From Lichenibacterium minor (GTDB lineage Bacteria > Pseudomonadota > Alphaproteobacteria > Rhizobiales > Beijerinckiaceae): 64,000 bases of DNA. Below the pieces are notes generated by a model. That model saw only the letters and a program-made list of their open reading frames with translations. It did no database searches and was not told the DNA's origin. The stretch is taken from assembly GCF_004137685.1 (NCBI RefSeq), contig NZ_QYBB01000011.1, positions 62,001 through 126,000 on the forward strand, written 5' to 3'. This document shows positions 20,046-29,571 of this stretch, one piece after another; the stretch's first letter is position 1, and each line of letters begins with the position of its first letter. The translations under genes and the position numbers were made by a program.

Positions 20046-21389
20046 TCAGCGCGCGACGGCCGCGGTGAGGCTCTTCAGCTTGGACAGGGCCTCGTCGGGC
20101 GCCAGCAGTTCCTTTTCGCCCGAGCGGCGGTGCTTCAGCTCGACCTTGCCCTCGGCCAGGCCCTTCGGGCCGACCAGGACCTGGTACGGCACGCCGATCA
20201 GGTCGAGGGTGGCGAATTTGGCGCCCGGCCGCTCGTCGCGGTCGTCGTAGAGGGCGTCGACGCCGGCGGCGAGCAGGCCCCGGTACAGCGCTTCGCAGGC
20301 CGCGTCCGTGTCCGGGTTGCCGACCTTCAGGTTGGCGATCCCGACCGTGAACGGCGCGACGGCGTCCGGCCACAGGATGCCGTTGTCGTCGTGGCCCGCC
20401 TCGATCAGCGCCGCGACGACGCGCGACGGGCCGATGCCGTAGGATCCCATGTGGACCGGCACGGTCGCGCCGTCCGGGCCGCTCACCACGGCCTTCATGG
20501 GCTCGGAATATTTCGTGCCGAAATAGAAGATGTGGCCGACCTCGATGCCGCGGGCCGAAAGGCGGCTCTCCTCCGGCACGGCCTCGAAGCCGGCGGCATC
20601 GAACTTCTCGCTCGTGGCGGCGAAGCGCGACGTCCAATGGTCGACCACCGCCTGCAGCCCGGCAGCGTCGTCGAAATCGATGTCGGAGGGGGGCGGCGCG
20701 AAGCCGAGGTAGTCGCGGTGGCAGAACACCTCGCTTTCGCCGGTCGAGGCCAGGATGATGAACTCGTGGCTGAGGTCGCCGCCGATCGGGCCGGTGTCGG
20801 CCACCATGGGGATGGCGGTGACGCCGAGCCGCGCGAAGGTGCGCAGGTAGGCCACGAACATGCGGTTGTAGCTGTGGCGGGCGCCCGCGGCGTCGAGGTC
20901 GAAGGAATAGGCGTCCTTCATCAGGAACTCGCGGGAGCGCATCACGCCGAAGCGGGGGCGCACCTCGTCGCGGAACTTCCACTGGATGTGGTACAGGTTG
21001 AGGGGAAGGTCCTTGTAGGAGCGGACGGAGGCGCGGAAGATCTCCGTCACCATCTCCTCGTTGGTCGGGCCGTAGAGCATCTCGCGCTCGTGCCGGTCCT
21101 TGATGCGCAGCATCTCCTTGCCGTAGTCGTCGTAGCGGCCGGACTCGCGCCACAGATCGGCGGATTGGACGGTCGGCATCTTGATCTCGATCGCGCCGGA
21201 GCGGTTCTGCTCCTCGCGCACGATGGCGTTGACCTTTTCCAGCACGCGCAGCCCCAGCGGCAGCCAAGCGTAGATGCCGGCGGATTCCTGCCGGATCATG
21301 CCGGCGCGCAGCATGAGGCGATGCGACACGATCTCAGCTTCCTTCGGCGTCTCGCGCAGGATCGGCATGAAGTATCGGCTGGAGCGCAT
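20046..21389 (-). CDS. proS: Prolyl-tRNA synthetase lacking the INS editing domain
   Basis: 447 residues, class II synthetase. The start is set at [19 protein letters not shown], the conserved alphaproteobacterial N terminus; 25 further codons upstream are open but not conserved. Class II motifs include the catalytic-core segments [42 protein letters not shown] and [17 protein letters not shown]. coli ProRS has about 570 residues because of an inserted (INS) editing domain that hydrolyses Ala-tRNA-Pro; here motifs 2 and 3 are separated by a much shorter segment, so that domain is absent. Such organisms usually depend on a free-standing ProXp-ala protein, which is not in this window. Confidence 0.95.
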   Translation of the reverse strand: MRSSRYFMPILRETPKEAEIVSHRLMLRAGMIRQESAGIYAWLPLGLRVLEKVNAIVREEQNRSGAIEIKMPTVQSADLWRESGRYDDYGKEMLRIKDRHEREMLYGPTNEEMVTEIFRASVRSYKDLPLNLYHIQWKFRDEVRPRFGVMRSREFLMKDAYSFDLDAAGARHSYNRMFVAYLRTFARLGVTAIPMVADTGPIGGDLSHEFIILASTGESEVFCHRDYLGFAPPPSDIDFDDAAGLQAVVDHWTSRFAATSEKFDAAGFEAVPEESRLSARGIEVGHIFYFGTKYSEPMKAVVSGPDGATVPVHMGSYGIGPSRVVAALIEAGHDDNGILWPDAVAPFTVGIANLKVGNPDTDAACEALYRGLLAAGVDALYDDRDERPGAKFATLDLIGVPYQVLVGPKGLAEGKVELKHRRSGEKELLAPDEALSKLKSLTAAVAR

Positions 21390-21578
21390 CTGACAATCGT
21401 TTCTGGACTCGGGCGCGACCGATGCCGCACCCCGGATGGGGCTGATAAGCGCAGGCGTCGCCAAAACACAAGGCGGCAGCGACCTCGCGCGGAGCTTGCC
21501 GCGCCAGCGTGGCGGTTCTGCGGTTGACGGCGCGACGACCCCGCGCAGCCTCGGGCGTGCCGCCCCGCCCTCGGGCCC

Positions 21579-22724
21579 TCAGTCGCCGAGGCCGCGGTCC
21601 CAGCCCGCCTTGGTTTCGGCGACGACGTCGTCGAGCCGCCGCGCCGCGATGGCGGCCCGCAGCCCCGCCATCAGGCTTTGGTAGTAGCTGAGGTTGACCC
21701 AGGTCAGCAGCATCATGCCGAGGATCTCGTCCGACTTCACCAGGTGGTGCAGGTAGGCGCGCGAATAGTCCCGCGCCGCCGGGCAATCGGACGCCTCGTC
21801 GAGCGGCCGGGGGTCGGCGGCGTGGCGGGCGTTGCGCAGGTTGACCTTGCCGAAGCGCGTGTAGGCGAGGCCGTGTCGGCCCGCGCGGGTCGGCATCACG
21901 CAGTCGAACATGTCGACGCCGCGCCGCACGGCTTCCACGAGGTCGTCCGGGGTGCCGACGCCCATCAGGTAGCGCGGCTTGTCGGCCGGCAGGTGCGGCT
22001 CGACGGTCTCGATGGCGGCGAGCATGTCGGCCTGCGGCTCGCCGACCGCGAGGCCCCCGATGGCGATGCCGCCGAACGGCATGGCGGCGAGCTGCTTCGC
22101 GCTTTCGACGCGCAGCGCCGCCACCGTGCCGCCCTGCACGATCCCGAAGCAGGCGCGTCCGGGCTTGGCCTCGAAGGCTTTCAGGGACCGCTCGGCCCAG
22201 CGCAGCGACAGCAGCATGGCACGCTCGACCTCGGCGTCGGGCGCGGGCAGGCGCACGCATTCGTCGAGCTGCATCTGGATATCGGAACCGAGCAGCGCCT
22301 GGATCTCCATCGAGCGCTCCGGCGTCAGGGCGTGCTTCGAGCCGTCGATGTGGGATTGAAAGGTGACGCCGGTCTCGTCGAGCTTGCGCAGCTTCGCGAG
22401 GGACATGACCTGGAAGCCACCGGAATCGGTCAGCATCGGCCCGGACCAGGTGCTGAACCTGTGCAGCCCGCCGAGTTCGGCCACGCGTTCGGCGCCGGGC
22501 CGCACCATCAAGTGATAGGTGTTGCCGAGCACGATGTCGGCGCCGAGCTCCCGCACCTGGCCCATGTACATGGCCTTGACGGTGCCGGCGGTGCCGACCG
22601 GCATGAAGGCCGGCGTGCGGATCGTGCCGCGGCCGGTGTGGATCAGGCCCGTGCGGGCCGCGCCGTCCTGTCCCAGGTGCTCGTACCTGAATGGGAGGTC
22701 CTGGCGGGTGTCGGCGGTCATCAT
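21579..22724 (-). CDS. tgt: tRNA-guanine transglycosylase with a degenerate zinc site
   Basis: 381 residues. It exchanges guanine-34 for the queuine precursor preQ1 in tRNA. The catalytic residues are intact: D100 in TDSGGFQ and the nucleophile D274 in [13 protein letters not shown]. At the structural zinc site, however, only one of the four ligands remains. By spacing (+2, +5, +31) the positions of the three cysteines and the histidine are S312, C314, A317 and V343. The surrounding sequence ([17 protein letters not shown]) aligns without gaps, so this is substitution, not frameshift. Start ATG overlaps the queA stop by four bases (ATGA). It closes the block of cyclophilin, queA and tgt genes. 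Confidence 0.93.
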   Translation of the reverse strand: MMTADTRQDLPFRYEHLGQDGAARTGLIHTGRGTIRTPAFMPVGTAGTVKAMYMGQVRELGADIVLGNTYHLMVRPGAERVAELGGLHRFSTWSGPMLTDSGGFQVMSLAKLRKLDETGVTFQSHIDGSKHALTPERSMEIQALLGSDIQMQLDECVRLPAPDAEVERAMLLSLRWAERSLKAFEAKPGRACFGIVQGGTVAALRVESAKQLAAMPFGGIAIGGLAVGEPQADMLAAIETVEPHLPADKPRYLMGVGTPDDLVEAVRRGVDMFDCVMPTRAGRHGLAYTRFGKVNLRNARHAADPRPLDEASDCPAARDYSRAYLHHLVKSDEILGMMLLTWVNLSYYQSLMAGLRAAIAARRLDDVVAETKAGWDRGLGD

Positions 22725-23815
22725 GCGGGGTCCGGCCGCGGCGCGGCGCTGTCGGCGGCGGGGGCGAGGAGGCTCGCGTCGCCGTAGGAATAAAAGCGGT
22801 AACCGGCGCCGATCGCATGCGCGTAGGCGGCCTGCATGGCGTCGAGCCCCGAGAAGGCCGACACCAGCATGAACAGCGTCGAGCGCGGCAGGTGGAAGTT
22901 GGTCATCAGCCGGTCGACGCAGCGGAAGCGGTAGCCGGGCGTGATGAAGATCGACGTTTCGCCCGCGAAGGGGCGGATGATCCCGTCCTCGCCCGCGGCG
23001 GATTCGAGGATGCGCAGCGACGTCGTGCCCACCGACACGAGGCGACCGCCGCGGCGGCGGGCGGCGTTGAGGGCGTCGGCCGTTTCGGCCGACACGGTGC
23101 CGATCTCGCCATGCATGCGGTGCTCTTCCGTCGTGTCCGCCTTCACCGGCAGGAAGGTGCCGGCGCCGACGTGCAGCGTCACCCGGTGCAGCGCCACGCC
23201 GCGCGCCCGAAGCGCGTCCACGAGGTCCGGGGTGAAATGGAGGCCGGCGGTGGGGGCCGCCACGGCGCCGGGCCGGGCGGCGAACAGCGTCTGGTAGTCC
23301 GACGCGTCGGCATCGTCGCCGGCGCGGCGGTGCTCGATGTAGGGGGGCAGCGGCATCCGGCCGACGAGGGCCGTCGCGGCGTCGAGTTCGTCCCCGGCGC
23401 GGTCGAAGGTGAGGCTGACCTCGCCGCCGTCCTTGTCGGACGCGCGGGCCGACAGCGCCACCGCGCCGCCCGCCTCGAAGTCCAGCGCTTCGCCGTCGGC
23501 CAAGCGCTTGGCGGGTCGGACGAACGCCCGCCAGCGGTCGGCGGCATCGCGCCGGTGCAGCGTCACCTCGATGCGGGCGACGTGCCCGCCGCGGCGGCGG
23601 ATGCCGAAGAGCCGCGCCGGCACGACGCGCGTGTCGTTGACCACCAGAGCGTCGCCGGGCTGCAGCAGCGTCGGCAGGTCGCGGACGGCGCGATCGACCA
23701 GCGGTCGCGGGGCGCCGGGGTCCACGGCGAGCAGCCGGGCGGCATCGCGCGGGGACGCCGGCCGCAGCGCGATGGCGGACTCCGGCAGGGTGAAATCGAA
23801 GGCGTCGACCAGCAT
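22721..23815 (-). CDS. queA: S-adenosylmethionine:tRNA ribosyltransferase-isomerase QueA
   Basis: 364 residues. It transfers the ribosyl part of SAM to preQ1 in tRNA, giving epoxyqueuosine, the step after Tgt. Family hallmarks are [18 protein letters not shown] at the N terminus, [28 protein letters not shown] and [21 protein letters not shown]. Length is normal for the family. It overlaps tgt by four bases and lies 71 bases behind a cyclophilin gene, with a terminator-like hairpin between them. Confidence 0.96.
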   Translation of the reverse strand: MLVDAFDFTLPESAIALRPASPRDAARLLAVDPGAPRPLVDRAVRDLPTLLQPGDALVVNDTRVVPARLFGIRRRGGHVARIEVTLHRRDAADRWRAFVRPAKRLADGEALDFEAGGAVALSARASDKDGGEVSLTFDRAGDELDAATALVGRMPLPPYIEHRRAGDDADASDYQTLFAARPGAVAAPTAGLHFTPDLVDALRARGVALHRVTLHVGAGTFLPVKADTTEEHRMHGEIGTVSAETADALNAARRRGGRLVSVGTTSLRILESAAGEDGIIRPFAGETSIFITPGYRFRCVDRLMTNFHLPRSTLFMLVSAFSGLDAMQAAYAHAIGAGYRFYSYGDASLLAPAADSAAPRPDPA

Positions 23816-23833
23816 GGGATCAGGATGCGAGAA

Positions 23834-23862
23834 GGCCCGGCCGGCGGGACGCCGACCGGGCC
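23834..23862 (-). terminator. Terminator-like hairpin after the cytoplasmic cyclophilin gene
   Basis: Twelve-base arms (23834-23845 and 23851-23862) pair with one mismatch around a five-base loop. On the minus strand the hairpin is followed only by a short pyrimidine run (TTCTC), so it may attenuate rather than fully stop transcription into queA. Confidence 0.5.
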
Positions 23863-23886
23863 GAACGGGGTTTCAAACGCTTCGGA

Positions 23887-24339
23887 TCAGCTGATCGTGG
23901 CGGTCTTGATGGAATCGGGTTCGCGCACGGGCTCGCCGCGCTTGATCTTGTCGACGTTCTCCATGCCGGAGGTCACCTCGCCCCACACGGTGTACTGCTT
24001 GTCCAGGAAGCCGGCGTCGCCGAAGCAGATGAAGAACTGCGAGTTGGCGGAATCGGGGCTCTGGGCGCGGGCCATCGAGCAGGTGCCGCGCTTGTGGTGC
24101 TCGGCGTTGAACTCCTGCTTCAGGTTCGGGTACTTCGACCCGCCCGTGCCGGTGCCGTTGGGGCAGCCGGTCTGGGCCATGAAGCCGTCGATGACGCGAT
24201 GGAAGACGATGCCGTCGTAGAACTTCTCGTTCACGAGCTTCTTGATGTGCTCGACGTGCTTGGGGGCGAGGTCGGGACGCATCTTGATGACGACGGGCCC
24301 CTTGGTGGTGTCGAGCGTCAGCGTGTTGGTGTCGGTCAT
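23887..24339 (-). CDS. Cytoplasmic peptidyl-prolyl cis-trans isomerase (cyclophilin)
   Basis: 150 residues without a signal peptide. Cyclophilin motifs FYDGIVFHRVIDGFMAQTGCP, GTCSMARAQSPDSANSQFFICFGDAGFLDKQYTVWGEV are all present; the R in FHRVI and the Q in SQFFI are catalytic-site residues of the family. It accelerates proline isomerisation during folding. GAGGACCAAAG before the ATG is a good ribosome-binding site. Its ATG overlaps the stop of the upstream gene by four bases, linking it to a TonB/TolA-like gene and a second, exported cyclophilin. Confidence 0.95.
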   Translation of the reverse strand: MTDTNTLTLDTTKGPVVIKMRPDLAPKHVEHIKKLVNEKFYDGIVFHRVIDGFMAQTGCPNGTGTGGSKYPNLKQEFNAEHHKRGTCSMARAQSPDSANSQFFICFGDAGFLDKQYTVWGEVTSGMENVDKIKRGEPVREPDSIKTATIS

Positions 24340-25010
24340 CTTTGGTCCTCGTGGATGAAGCGGATGGCGAAGATTTCGCCGGCCACCGCGGCGCCGAGAG
24401 ACGGCGACAGCGGCAAGGGTGTGCAGCTTTTAAGCCCCGCGAGCAGAGAATGCGCAAGCGCGCTCTTCTGGTCCGGCGTGGCGGCGTCGCTGTAGGGCAC
24501 GCGCGGCAGGCCGAACACCGACCCGTCGCGCTTGAACGCCACCCGCAGGGTGATCGAGCCCCAACCGAGGCCGGCGGGTGGCGCGAAGCAGCGGCCGAGC
24601 GCCTGCCCGACCTCCACGAAGCGGTTCAGGGTCGGCGGGGCGGCGAAGGTCCGCCCGGCACCGACCGCGACGTTCAGGTGGAAGCCGTGGGCCAGCGCCG
24701 GCAGGTCCTCGGGCGCGCCCTCGATCAGCGGCGATGGGCCCGGCCCTTCGGGCTGCACGAAAGTGTCGGGCGGGGGCGACGGCAGGAGGAAGGGCGGCGC
24801 GTCCGGGGCGAAGCGCCGACGCAGCAGCGGCCGGAAACCGTAGCGGAACCGCCGCAACTCCAGGCGCGGCCCGATGCGGATCGCCGCGCGCGGGCGCGCT
24901 GTGGGAGGCGGCGGCGCGGGCGGGCCGATGCGCACGGGCGCGGCACCGCAGGGCGCGACCGCCCAGGCCGCCGCGAGCGCGCCGACCCCCCATCGCGCCG
25001 CGCCGCGCAA
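24336..25010 (-). CDS. Proline-rich protein with TonB/TolA-like C-terminal domain
   Basis: 224 residues if started at TTG 25010, eight bases after the upstream stop; no better start is visible, so the N terminus is uncertain. An N-terminal hydrophobic stretch (about 8-23) suggests export. Residues 25-105 are Pro/Arg-rich and disordered. The last 100 residues, with RCFAPPAGLGWGSITLRVAFKRDGS, a Pro-containing turn, KSCTPLPLSP and a final EIFAIRF strand, resemble the C-terminal domains of TolA/TonB-like proteins. That assignment is inference from pattern. The gene is wedged between two cyclophilin genes and overlaps the downstream one (ATGA). Confidence 0.65.
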   Translation of the reverse strand: MRGAARWGVGALAAAWAVAPCGAAPVRIGPPAPPPPTARPRAAIRIGPRLELRRFRYGFRPLLRRRFAPDAPPFLLPSPPPDTFVQPEGPGPSPLIEGAPEDLPALAHGFHLNVAVGAGRTFAAPPTLNRFVEVGQALGRCFAPPAGLGWGSITLRVAFKRDGSVFGLPRVPYSDAATPDQKSALAHSLLAGLKSCTPLPLSPSLGAAVAGEIFAIRFIHEDQR

Positions 25011-25017
25011 GCCGGGG

Positions 25018-25578
25018 CTACTTGGCCGAGGCCATCCGCATGGTGACGATCTTGTCGGGGTTGGTCACCTTGCCGTTGTCGTCGGATGCGCCCTTCTTGA
25101 TCTTGTCGACGACGTCCATGCCCGCCGTGACGTGGCCCACGACCGTGTACTGGTTGTTCAGGAACGGCGCGTCGCCGAGGCAGATGAAGAACTGCGAGTT
25201 GGCCGAATCGGGATCGGACGAGCGCGCCATGCCGACGGTGCCGCGGGTGAAGGGCGTCGCGGAGAATTCGGCCTTGAGGTTGGGCAGCTTCGAGCCGCCC
25301 ATGCCGGTGCCGGTGGGGTCGCCGGTCTGCGCCATGAAGCCGCCGATGACGCGATGGAACACGATGCCGTCGTAGAAGTGATCCTTCACCAGCGCCTCGA
25401 TCTGCTTGACGTGGTTCGGGGCGAGGTTCGGCTCGAGCTGGATGCTGATCTTGCCGTCCTTGGTGGTCATCGTCACCGTGTTGGCGTCGTCGGCCGCGCG
25501 GGCCGGGACGGTGGCGAGAGCGACGCCGGCCGCGAGGGCGGCCGAGGACAGGAGGAGATCACGGCGGCGCAGGGTCAT
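25018..25578 (-). CDS. Exported peptidyl-prolyl cis-trans isomerase (cyclophilin)
   Basis: 186 residues. The N terminus MTLRRRDLLLSSAALAAGVALATVPARA is a signal peptide with consecutive arginines followed by DLLLS, compatible with Tat-dependent export. The mature part is a cyclophilin closely resembling the cytoplasmic paralogue two genes on (FYDGIVFHRVIGGFMAQTGDP, ANSQFFICLGDAPFLNNQYTVVGHV). It should assist folding in the periplasm. Codons before the ATG at 25578 belong to a different short frame whose stop overlaps this ATG by four bases. Confidence 0.93.
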   Translation of the reverse strand: MTLRRRDLLLSSAALAAGVALATVPARAADDANTVTMTTKDGKISIQLEPNLAPNHVKQIEALVKDHFYDGIVFHRVIGGFMAQTGDPTGTGMGGSKLPNLKAEFSATPFTRGTVGMARSSDPDSANSQFFICLGDAPFLNNQYTVVGHVTAGMDVVDKIKKGASDDNGKVTNPDKIVTMRMASAK

Positions 25579-25787
25579 GGTGGGCTCTCTGATGGTGTGC
25601 GGGCCGGAGATAGGCGGGGGGTGTGACGGTGGCAAGGCGGCGGGTCAGCGACCCTTCGCGACCAGAAGCTCGACGGCGAGCCGACGCTGTTCTCTCGTTC
25701 CACGACGTCGAGGGAGGTGAAGCCGACCGGACCGAGGATGGGCGGCAGGATCCGCTCGGCAACCGCACGCACGTCGTCCCGGGTCAT
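25575..25787 (-). CDS. Short ORF coupled to the exported cyclophilin gene, possibly a gene remnant
   Basis: 70 codons. The first 35 or so residues (MTRDDVRAVAERILPPILGP onward through GFTSLDVVERE) look like a real folded protein. The rest is Pro/Ser/Arg-rich and looks like out-of-frame translation. AGGGAGA lies a few bases before the ATG, and the stop overlaps the cyclophilin start by four bases, which favours translation. Alternatively it is the 5' end of a decayed gene: another frame in the same stretch ends with RRLAVELLVAKGR, a plausible protein C terminus. I do not recognise the family. Confidence 0.4.
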   Translation of the reverse strand: MTRDDVRAVAERILPPILGPVGFTSLDVVERENSVGSPSSFWSRRVADPPPCHRHTPRLSPARTPSESPP

Positions 25788-25906
25788 GACCGTCTCCCTG
25801 TCCACCGAGCTGGACGCATCGCCGCTCGCCCTGGCTCGCGCCTGCCTGTCTTCGGGCACCCCTTCGGACGATCGCGGAACTCCGTCCGATCACGATCCAC
25901 TTCAGC

Positions 25907-26398
25907 CTACGCGGCCTCGACCTTCAGCTCCAGCCGCGTGCTCGCCAGCCATTCGCCATTGACCGGGACCGATTGACGGCTCTGCGGCACGTAGCGCCGC
26001 CGCTCGAAGAAGGGCCGCGCCGCGTCCGGCGCGTCGACCGCCAGGGCCTTGGCGCCGCGCGCCTTGGCGAGCTTCTCGCAGGCGTCGACCAGCAGGGTGC
26101 CGATGCCCCGACGGGCCAGGGCGGGGTCGACGAAGAGCATGTCGATCCGGGCATTGTCCTTCAGCGACGCGAAGCCCGCCGGCGCGCCCGCCATCGTGGC
26201 CACCAGGGTCAGCATGGCGGACAGGCGCGCCCCGAAGGCACCCTCGTCCTCGGCCGTCGCCATCCAGGCGGCGCGCTGGTCCTCGTCGTAGTCCTCGGCC
26301 GTCAGCTCGTCGACGCTGGCGCCGAAGATGGCGGCCAAGGCCGGGACGTCGGCGGGCAGCATGGGCCGCAGGGCGGGTTTCTCGTCACGGTCGGCCAT
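25907..26398 (-). CDS. GNAT family N-acetyltransferase
   Basis: 163 residues, a single GNAT domain. IDMLFVDPALARRGIGTLLVDACEKLAKARG contains the acetyl-CoA binding pattern (R-R-G-I-G), and AVDAPDAARPFFERRRYVP is the usual C-terminal part of the fold. The substrate is unknown. The ATG shares one base with the cysS stop (TGATG); a GTG one codon earlier is also possible. Tight linkage to cysS implies co-expression. Confidence 0.85.
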   Translation of the reverse strand: MADRDEKPALRPMLPADVPALAAIFGASVDELTAEDYDEDQRAAWMATAEDEGAFGARLSAMLTLVATMAGAPAGFASLKDNARIDMLFVDPALARRGIGTLLVDACEKLAKARGAKALAVDAPDAARPFFERRRYVPQSRQSVPVNGEWLASTRLELKVEAA

Positions 26399-27789
26399 CA
26401 CGCTGTCCCCTTTCGGCCCACGTCCCAGCTGGTGGTGCCGTCCTTATTGTCCTTGAGAACGACGCCCAGGGCCGCGAGTTCATCGCGGATACGGTCCGAG
26501 TCGGCCCAGCGCTTCTCGCGCCGCGCCGCGAGGCGGTCCGCGATCAGGGCCTCGACGACGGCCGGGTCGACGCCCGTCGACGCGCCGCGCCGTGCCGCCC
26601 AATCGGACGGCGCGTCCCCCAGCAGGCCGAGCAGCCGCGCCGACGCCACCCCGGCGGCCCGCGATTCGGCGTGCCCCATCAGCCCGTGCAGCGCCGCGAT
26701 GGCGCCGGGCGTGTTGAGGTCGTCGGACAGCTCGTCGAGGAAGTCCCGCGCGGGCTCGCCCGCGTCGACGCCCTCGGCCGCCGCGTACCAGCGGTCGAGC
26801 GTGCGCTCGGCCTCGTCGAGCGCCTTGGCGGTCCAGTCGATGGGCTGGCGGTAATGGGTCCGCAGCATGGCCAAGCGCAGCACTTCGCCGGGCCAGCTCC
26901 GGCCGCCGAACCCGTCCGTGTCCAGCAGCTCGCGGATCGTGACGAAGTTGCCGAGCGACTTCGACATCTTCTGGCCTTCGACCTGCAGGAAGCCGTTGTG
27001 CATCCACACCTGGGCCATCACCGGTCGGTGGAAGGCGCAGCAGCTCTGGGCCAGCTCGTTCTCGTGGTGGGGGAAGATGAGGTCGAGCCCGCCGCCGTGG
27101 ATGTCGAACGTTTCGCCCAGGTGCTTCCAGCTCATGGCGGAGCATTCGAGGTGCCATCCCGGTCGGCCGCGGCCCCAAGGGCTGTCCCAGCCGGGCTCGG
27201 CGGGCGTGGACGGCTTCCACAGAACGAAGTCGCCGTCGGCGCGCTTGTAGGGCGCGACCTCGACCCGGGCGCCCGCCAGCATCTCGTCGAGGGTGCGGTT
27301 GGACAGGCGGCCGTAGTCCGGCATCGAGCCCACGGCGAAGAGAACGTGTCCTTCCCCGCCCCCGTCGGTCGGCGCGTAGGCGTGGCCGCCCGCGATCAAC
27401 CGCTCCGTGACGGCTATCATCTCGGGGATGTGGTCGGTGGCGCGCGGCTCCACGGTCGGGCGCAGGCAGCCCAGCGCGTCGACGTCTTCGGTGAAGCCGC
27501 GCGCCGTGCCCTCGGTCAGCTCGCGGATGGATACGCCCCGCTCCGCCGCGCGCAGGATGATCTTGTCGTCGATGTCGGTGATGTTGCGCGCGTAGGCGAC
27601 GTGGTCCGGCCCGTAGACGTGGCGCAGCAGGCGGAACAGCACGTCGAAGACGATGACCGGGCGGGCGTTGCCGATGTGGGCGCGGTCGTAGACGGTGGGG
27701 CCGCACACGTAGACGCGCACCCGCTCGGGGTCGATCGGCGTGAAGTCGTCCTTGCGGCGCGTCAGCGTGTTGTGGAAGCGCAATGCCAT
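26398..27789 (-). CDS. cysS: Cysteinyl-tRNA synthetase
   Basis: 463 residues, class I synthetase. The N terminus [16 protein letters not shown] and [18 protein letters not shown] give the first zinc-ligand cysteine and the HIGH motif. [38 protein letters not shown] contains the remaining zinc ligands, and KMSKSLGNF is the KMSKS loop. The start is placed at MALRFHN; a few open codons upstream are not conserved. First gene of the minus-strand run that continues with the GNAT gene. Confidence 0.96.
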   Translation of the reverse strand: MALRFHNTLTRRKDDFTPIDPERVRVYVCGPTVYDRAHIGNARPVIVFDVLFRLLRHVYGPDHVAYARNITDIDDKIILRAAERGVSIRELTEGTARGFTEDVDALGCLRPTVEPRATDHIPEMIAVTERLIAGGHAYAPTDGGGEGHVLFAVGSMPDYGRLSNRTLDEMLAGARVEVAPYKRADGDFVLWKPSTPAEPGWDSPWGRGRPGWHLECSAMSWKHLGETFDIHGGGLDLIFPHHENELAQSCCAFHRPVMAQVWMHNGFLQVEGQKMSKSLGNFVTIRELLDTDGFGGRSWPGEVLRLAMLRTHYRQPIDWTAKALDEAERTLDRWYAAAEGVDAGEPARDFLDELSDDLNTPGAIAALHGLMGHAESRAAGVASARLLGLLGDAPSDWAARRGASTGVDPAVVEALIADRLAARREKRWADSDRIRDELAALGVVLKDNKDGTTSWDVGRKGTA

Positions 27790-27955
27790 CCCGGTCCCTC
27801 GATCGATGCGGAGCGCCGGGGGCGGCATCGATCGAATGGGTAAACCCGCGTCGTCGCCCGCGCCTCCGGCCCGCCGTCCTGCGACAGGCTCTAGAACAGG
27901 CGCGCGGCGAGCGGAAGCATGTGCGTCGGGCCGGCGCCCGTTCCGGCGGTCCCCG

Positions 27956-28324
27956 TCACGCCGGACGGCGGTAGAGCGTGAGGAAGGCGAAGCCGGCGGG
28001 GTGGAGCGGCGCCGCGGCGTCGCGCACGGGCCGGATGCGCGTGGCGCGCTCGCGCTGGCGCAGGGCGCGCTCCGCCATGGCCTGCAACCCCGCCAGCACG
28101 GGCTGGTCGGCGCCCGTCATGGCGGCCGCAAGCTCGCGCCAATCGCGTTCGGACGCGTCGCGGGCGAAACCGGACACCAGCGACGAGGTGAGGGCCCCGA
28201 CCGACAGCCCGGCGCGGTCCGCCTCGGCGCGGACCGCGGCCGCGAAAGGCCCCCCGATCGACGCCACGGCGGCGGCGGCGATGCCCTCGTCGGTGCAGGA
28301 ATGAAGGATATCGGCCATCAGCAT
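27956..28324 (-). CDS. Hypothetical helical protein, 122 residues
   Basis: Start ATG at 28324 is supported by GGAGG five bases upstream. The protein is Ala-rich and mostly helical, with no signal peptide or membrane segment: [20 protein letters not shown], then [34 protein letters not shown], ending [11 protein letters not shown] do not recognise a family. It is monocistronic, 166 bases upstream of cysS and transcribed the same way. Confidence 0.65.
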   Translation of the reverse strand: MLMADILHSCTDEGIAAAAVASIGGPFAAAVRAEADRAGLSVGALTSSLVSGFARDASERDWRELAAAMTGADQPVLAGLQAMAERALRQRERATRIRPVRDAAAPLHPAGFAFLTLYRRPA

Positions 28325-28558
28325 GCAGCCCTCCTCTCGACCGCTCGTCCCCCGGACCGGGGAGCTGCGGACCATCGAAAACGCGTCACCCCCATGACGG
28401 CGCCGTCCTGGACGACGATCGGGGAAACACGATGGCCGGTTCGCGGGAGATGATGGCCGAACAATACCGGAAGTGGCAATCGCTTCCGCGAATCGGACCA
28501 ACATATTTCTACATCCGACAAATCCTCCGCTTTCGGACGCTCGGGGCCTCCGCAGGCG

Positions 28559-29557
28559 TCACGGCGTCCCGAGGCCGGCCGCGTCGGTCACGGCATGCGT
28601 CCAGGCACCCTGCGGCTCCTTCGTGATGACCGGGTCGGAGCCGGACGACAGCAGCACCGCGACGGTCCGGGCGTAGGCGGCGGGGTCGAGCACGCCGGCG
28701 GAATCCTTCGTCAGCTTGTTGATGTCGTCCATCATGTGCTTCTGGTGCTCCTCGGTCTGGGCACCCGAGGAATCGTTGTCGAGGACGATCTTCACGGCCT
28801 CGTCCGGGTGGGCCTGCGCGTCCTGCCAGCCCCGCATGGAGGCCTTGACGAAGCGGGCCATGCGCTCGGCGAAGGCGGGATCCTTCAGCTTGGGTTCGAG
28901 GGCGTAGAGCCCGTCCTCCAGCGTGGCTTCGCCCTGATCGGAATAGTTGAAGACCACGAGCTCCGCGGGCTTCATCCCGGCCTCGATCAGCTGCCAATAT
29001 TCGTTGTAGGTCATGGTCGAGATGCAGGCGGCCTGCTTCTGGAGCAGCGGATCGACGTTGAATCCCTGCTTCAGCACGGTGACGCCGGGCGGGCCGTCGG
29101 TCTTGACGCCGAGCTTCGCCATCCAGGCCAGGAACGGGTATTCGTTGCCGGCGAACCAGACGCCGAGCGTGTGGCCGGGGAAGTCGGACGGTGCCTTCAC
29201 GCCGGCATCGGCCCGGCAGGTCAGCTCCAGCCCCGACCGTTTGAACGGCTGGGCGATGTTGACCACCGGGGAGCCTTTCTCGCGCGTCGCCAGCGCGGAT
29301 GGCATCCAGTCCACCACGACGTCGGCGCCCCCGCCGGCCAGCACCTGCTCGGGGTTCACGTCCGGGCCGCCCGGCTTGATGGTGACGTCGAGGCCGGCAT
29401 CCTTGTAGAAGCCCTTGTCCTTCGCGACGAAATAGCCGGCGAACTGCGCGTCGGCGACCCACTTGAGCTGCAGCGTCACCGGGTCGGCGGCGCGCGCCGC
29501 CCCCGTGCCGGACATGGCGGCGCCGAGCGCCGCGAGGCCGAGAATCATCCGCTTCAT
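28559..29557 (-). CDS. ABC transporter substrate-binding protein (NMT1/ThiY-like), pyrimidine cluster
   Basis: 332 residues with a signal peptide (MKRMILGLAALGAAMSGTGAARA). The mature protein opens VTLQLKWVADAQFAGYFVAKDKGFYKDAGLDVTI, the hallmark of the NMT1/THI5-like periplasmic binding proteins that bind pyrimidine or related heterocycles, sulphonates or riboflavin. It ends the operon of hydrolases, ATPase and two permeases, 14 bases after the last permease. The context points to uptake of uracil, thymine or their reduced forms; this is inference. An earlier in-frame ATG (29575) is possible but has no ribosome-binding site. Confidence 0.9.
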   Translation of the reverse strand: MKRMILGLAALGAAMSGTGAARAADPVTLQLKWVADAQFAGYFVAKDKGFYKDAGLDVTIKPGGPDVNPEQVLAGGGADVVVDWMPSALATREKGSPVVNIAQPFKRSGLELTCRADAGVKAPSDFPGHTLGVWFAGNEYPFLAWMAKLGVKTDGPPGVTVLKQGFNVDPLLQKQAACISTMTYNEYWQLIEAGMKPAELVVFNYSDQGEATLEDGLYALEPKLKDPAFAERMARFVKASMRGWQDAQAHPDEAVKIVLDNDSSGAQTEEHQKHMMDDINKLTKDSAGVLDPAAYARTVAVLLSSGSDPVITKEPQGAWTHAVTDAAGLGTP

Positions 29558-29571
29558 GGTCCGTTCCCCCG

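Noticed and set aside
18852-21527. 891-codon open frame on the plus strand
   Set aside because: It spans the antisense of lolC and proS, both of which are confidently identified on the minus strand.
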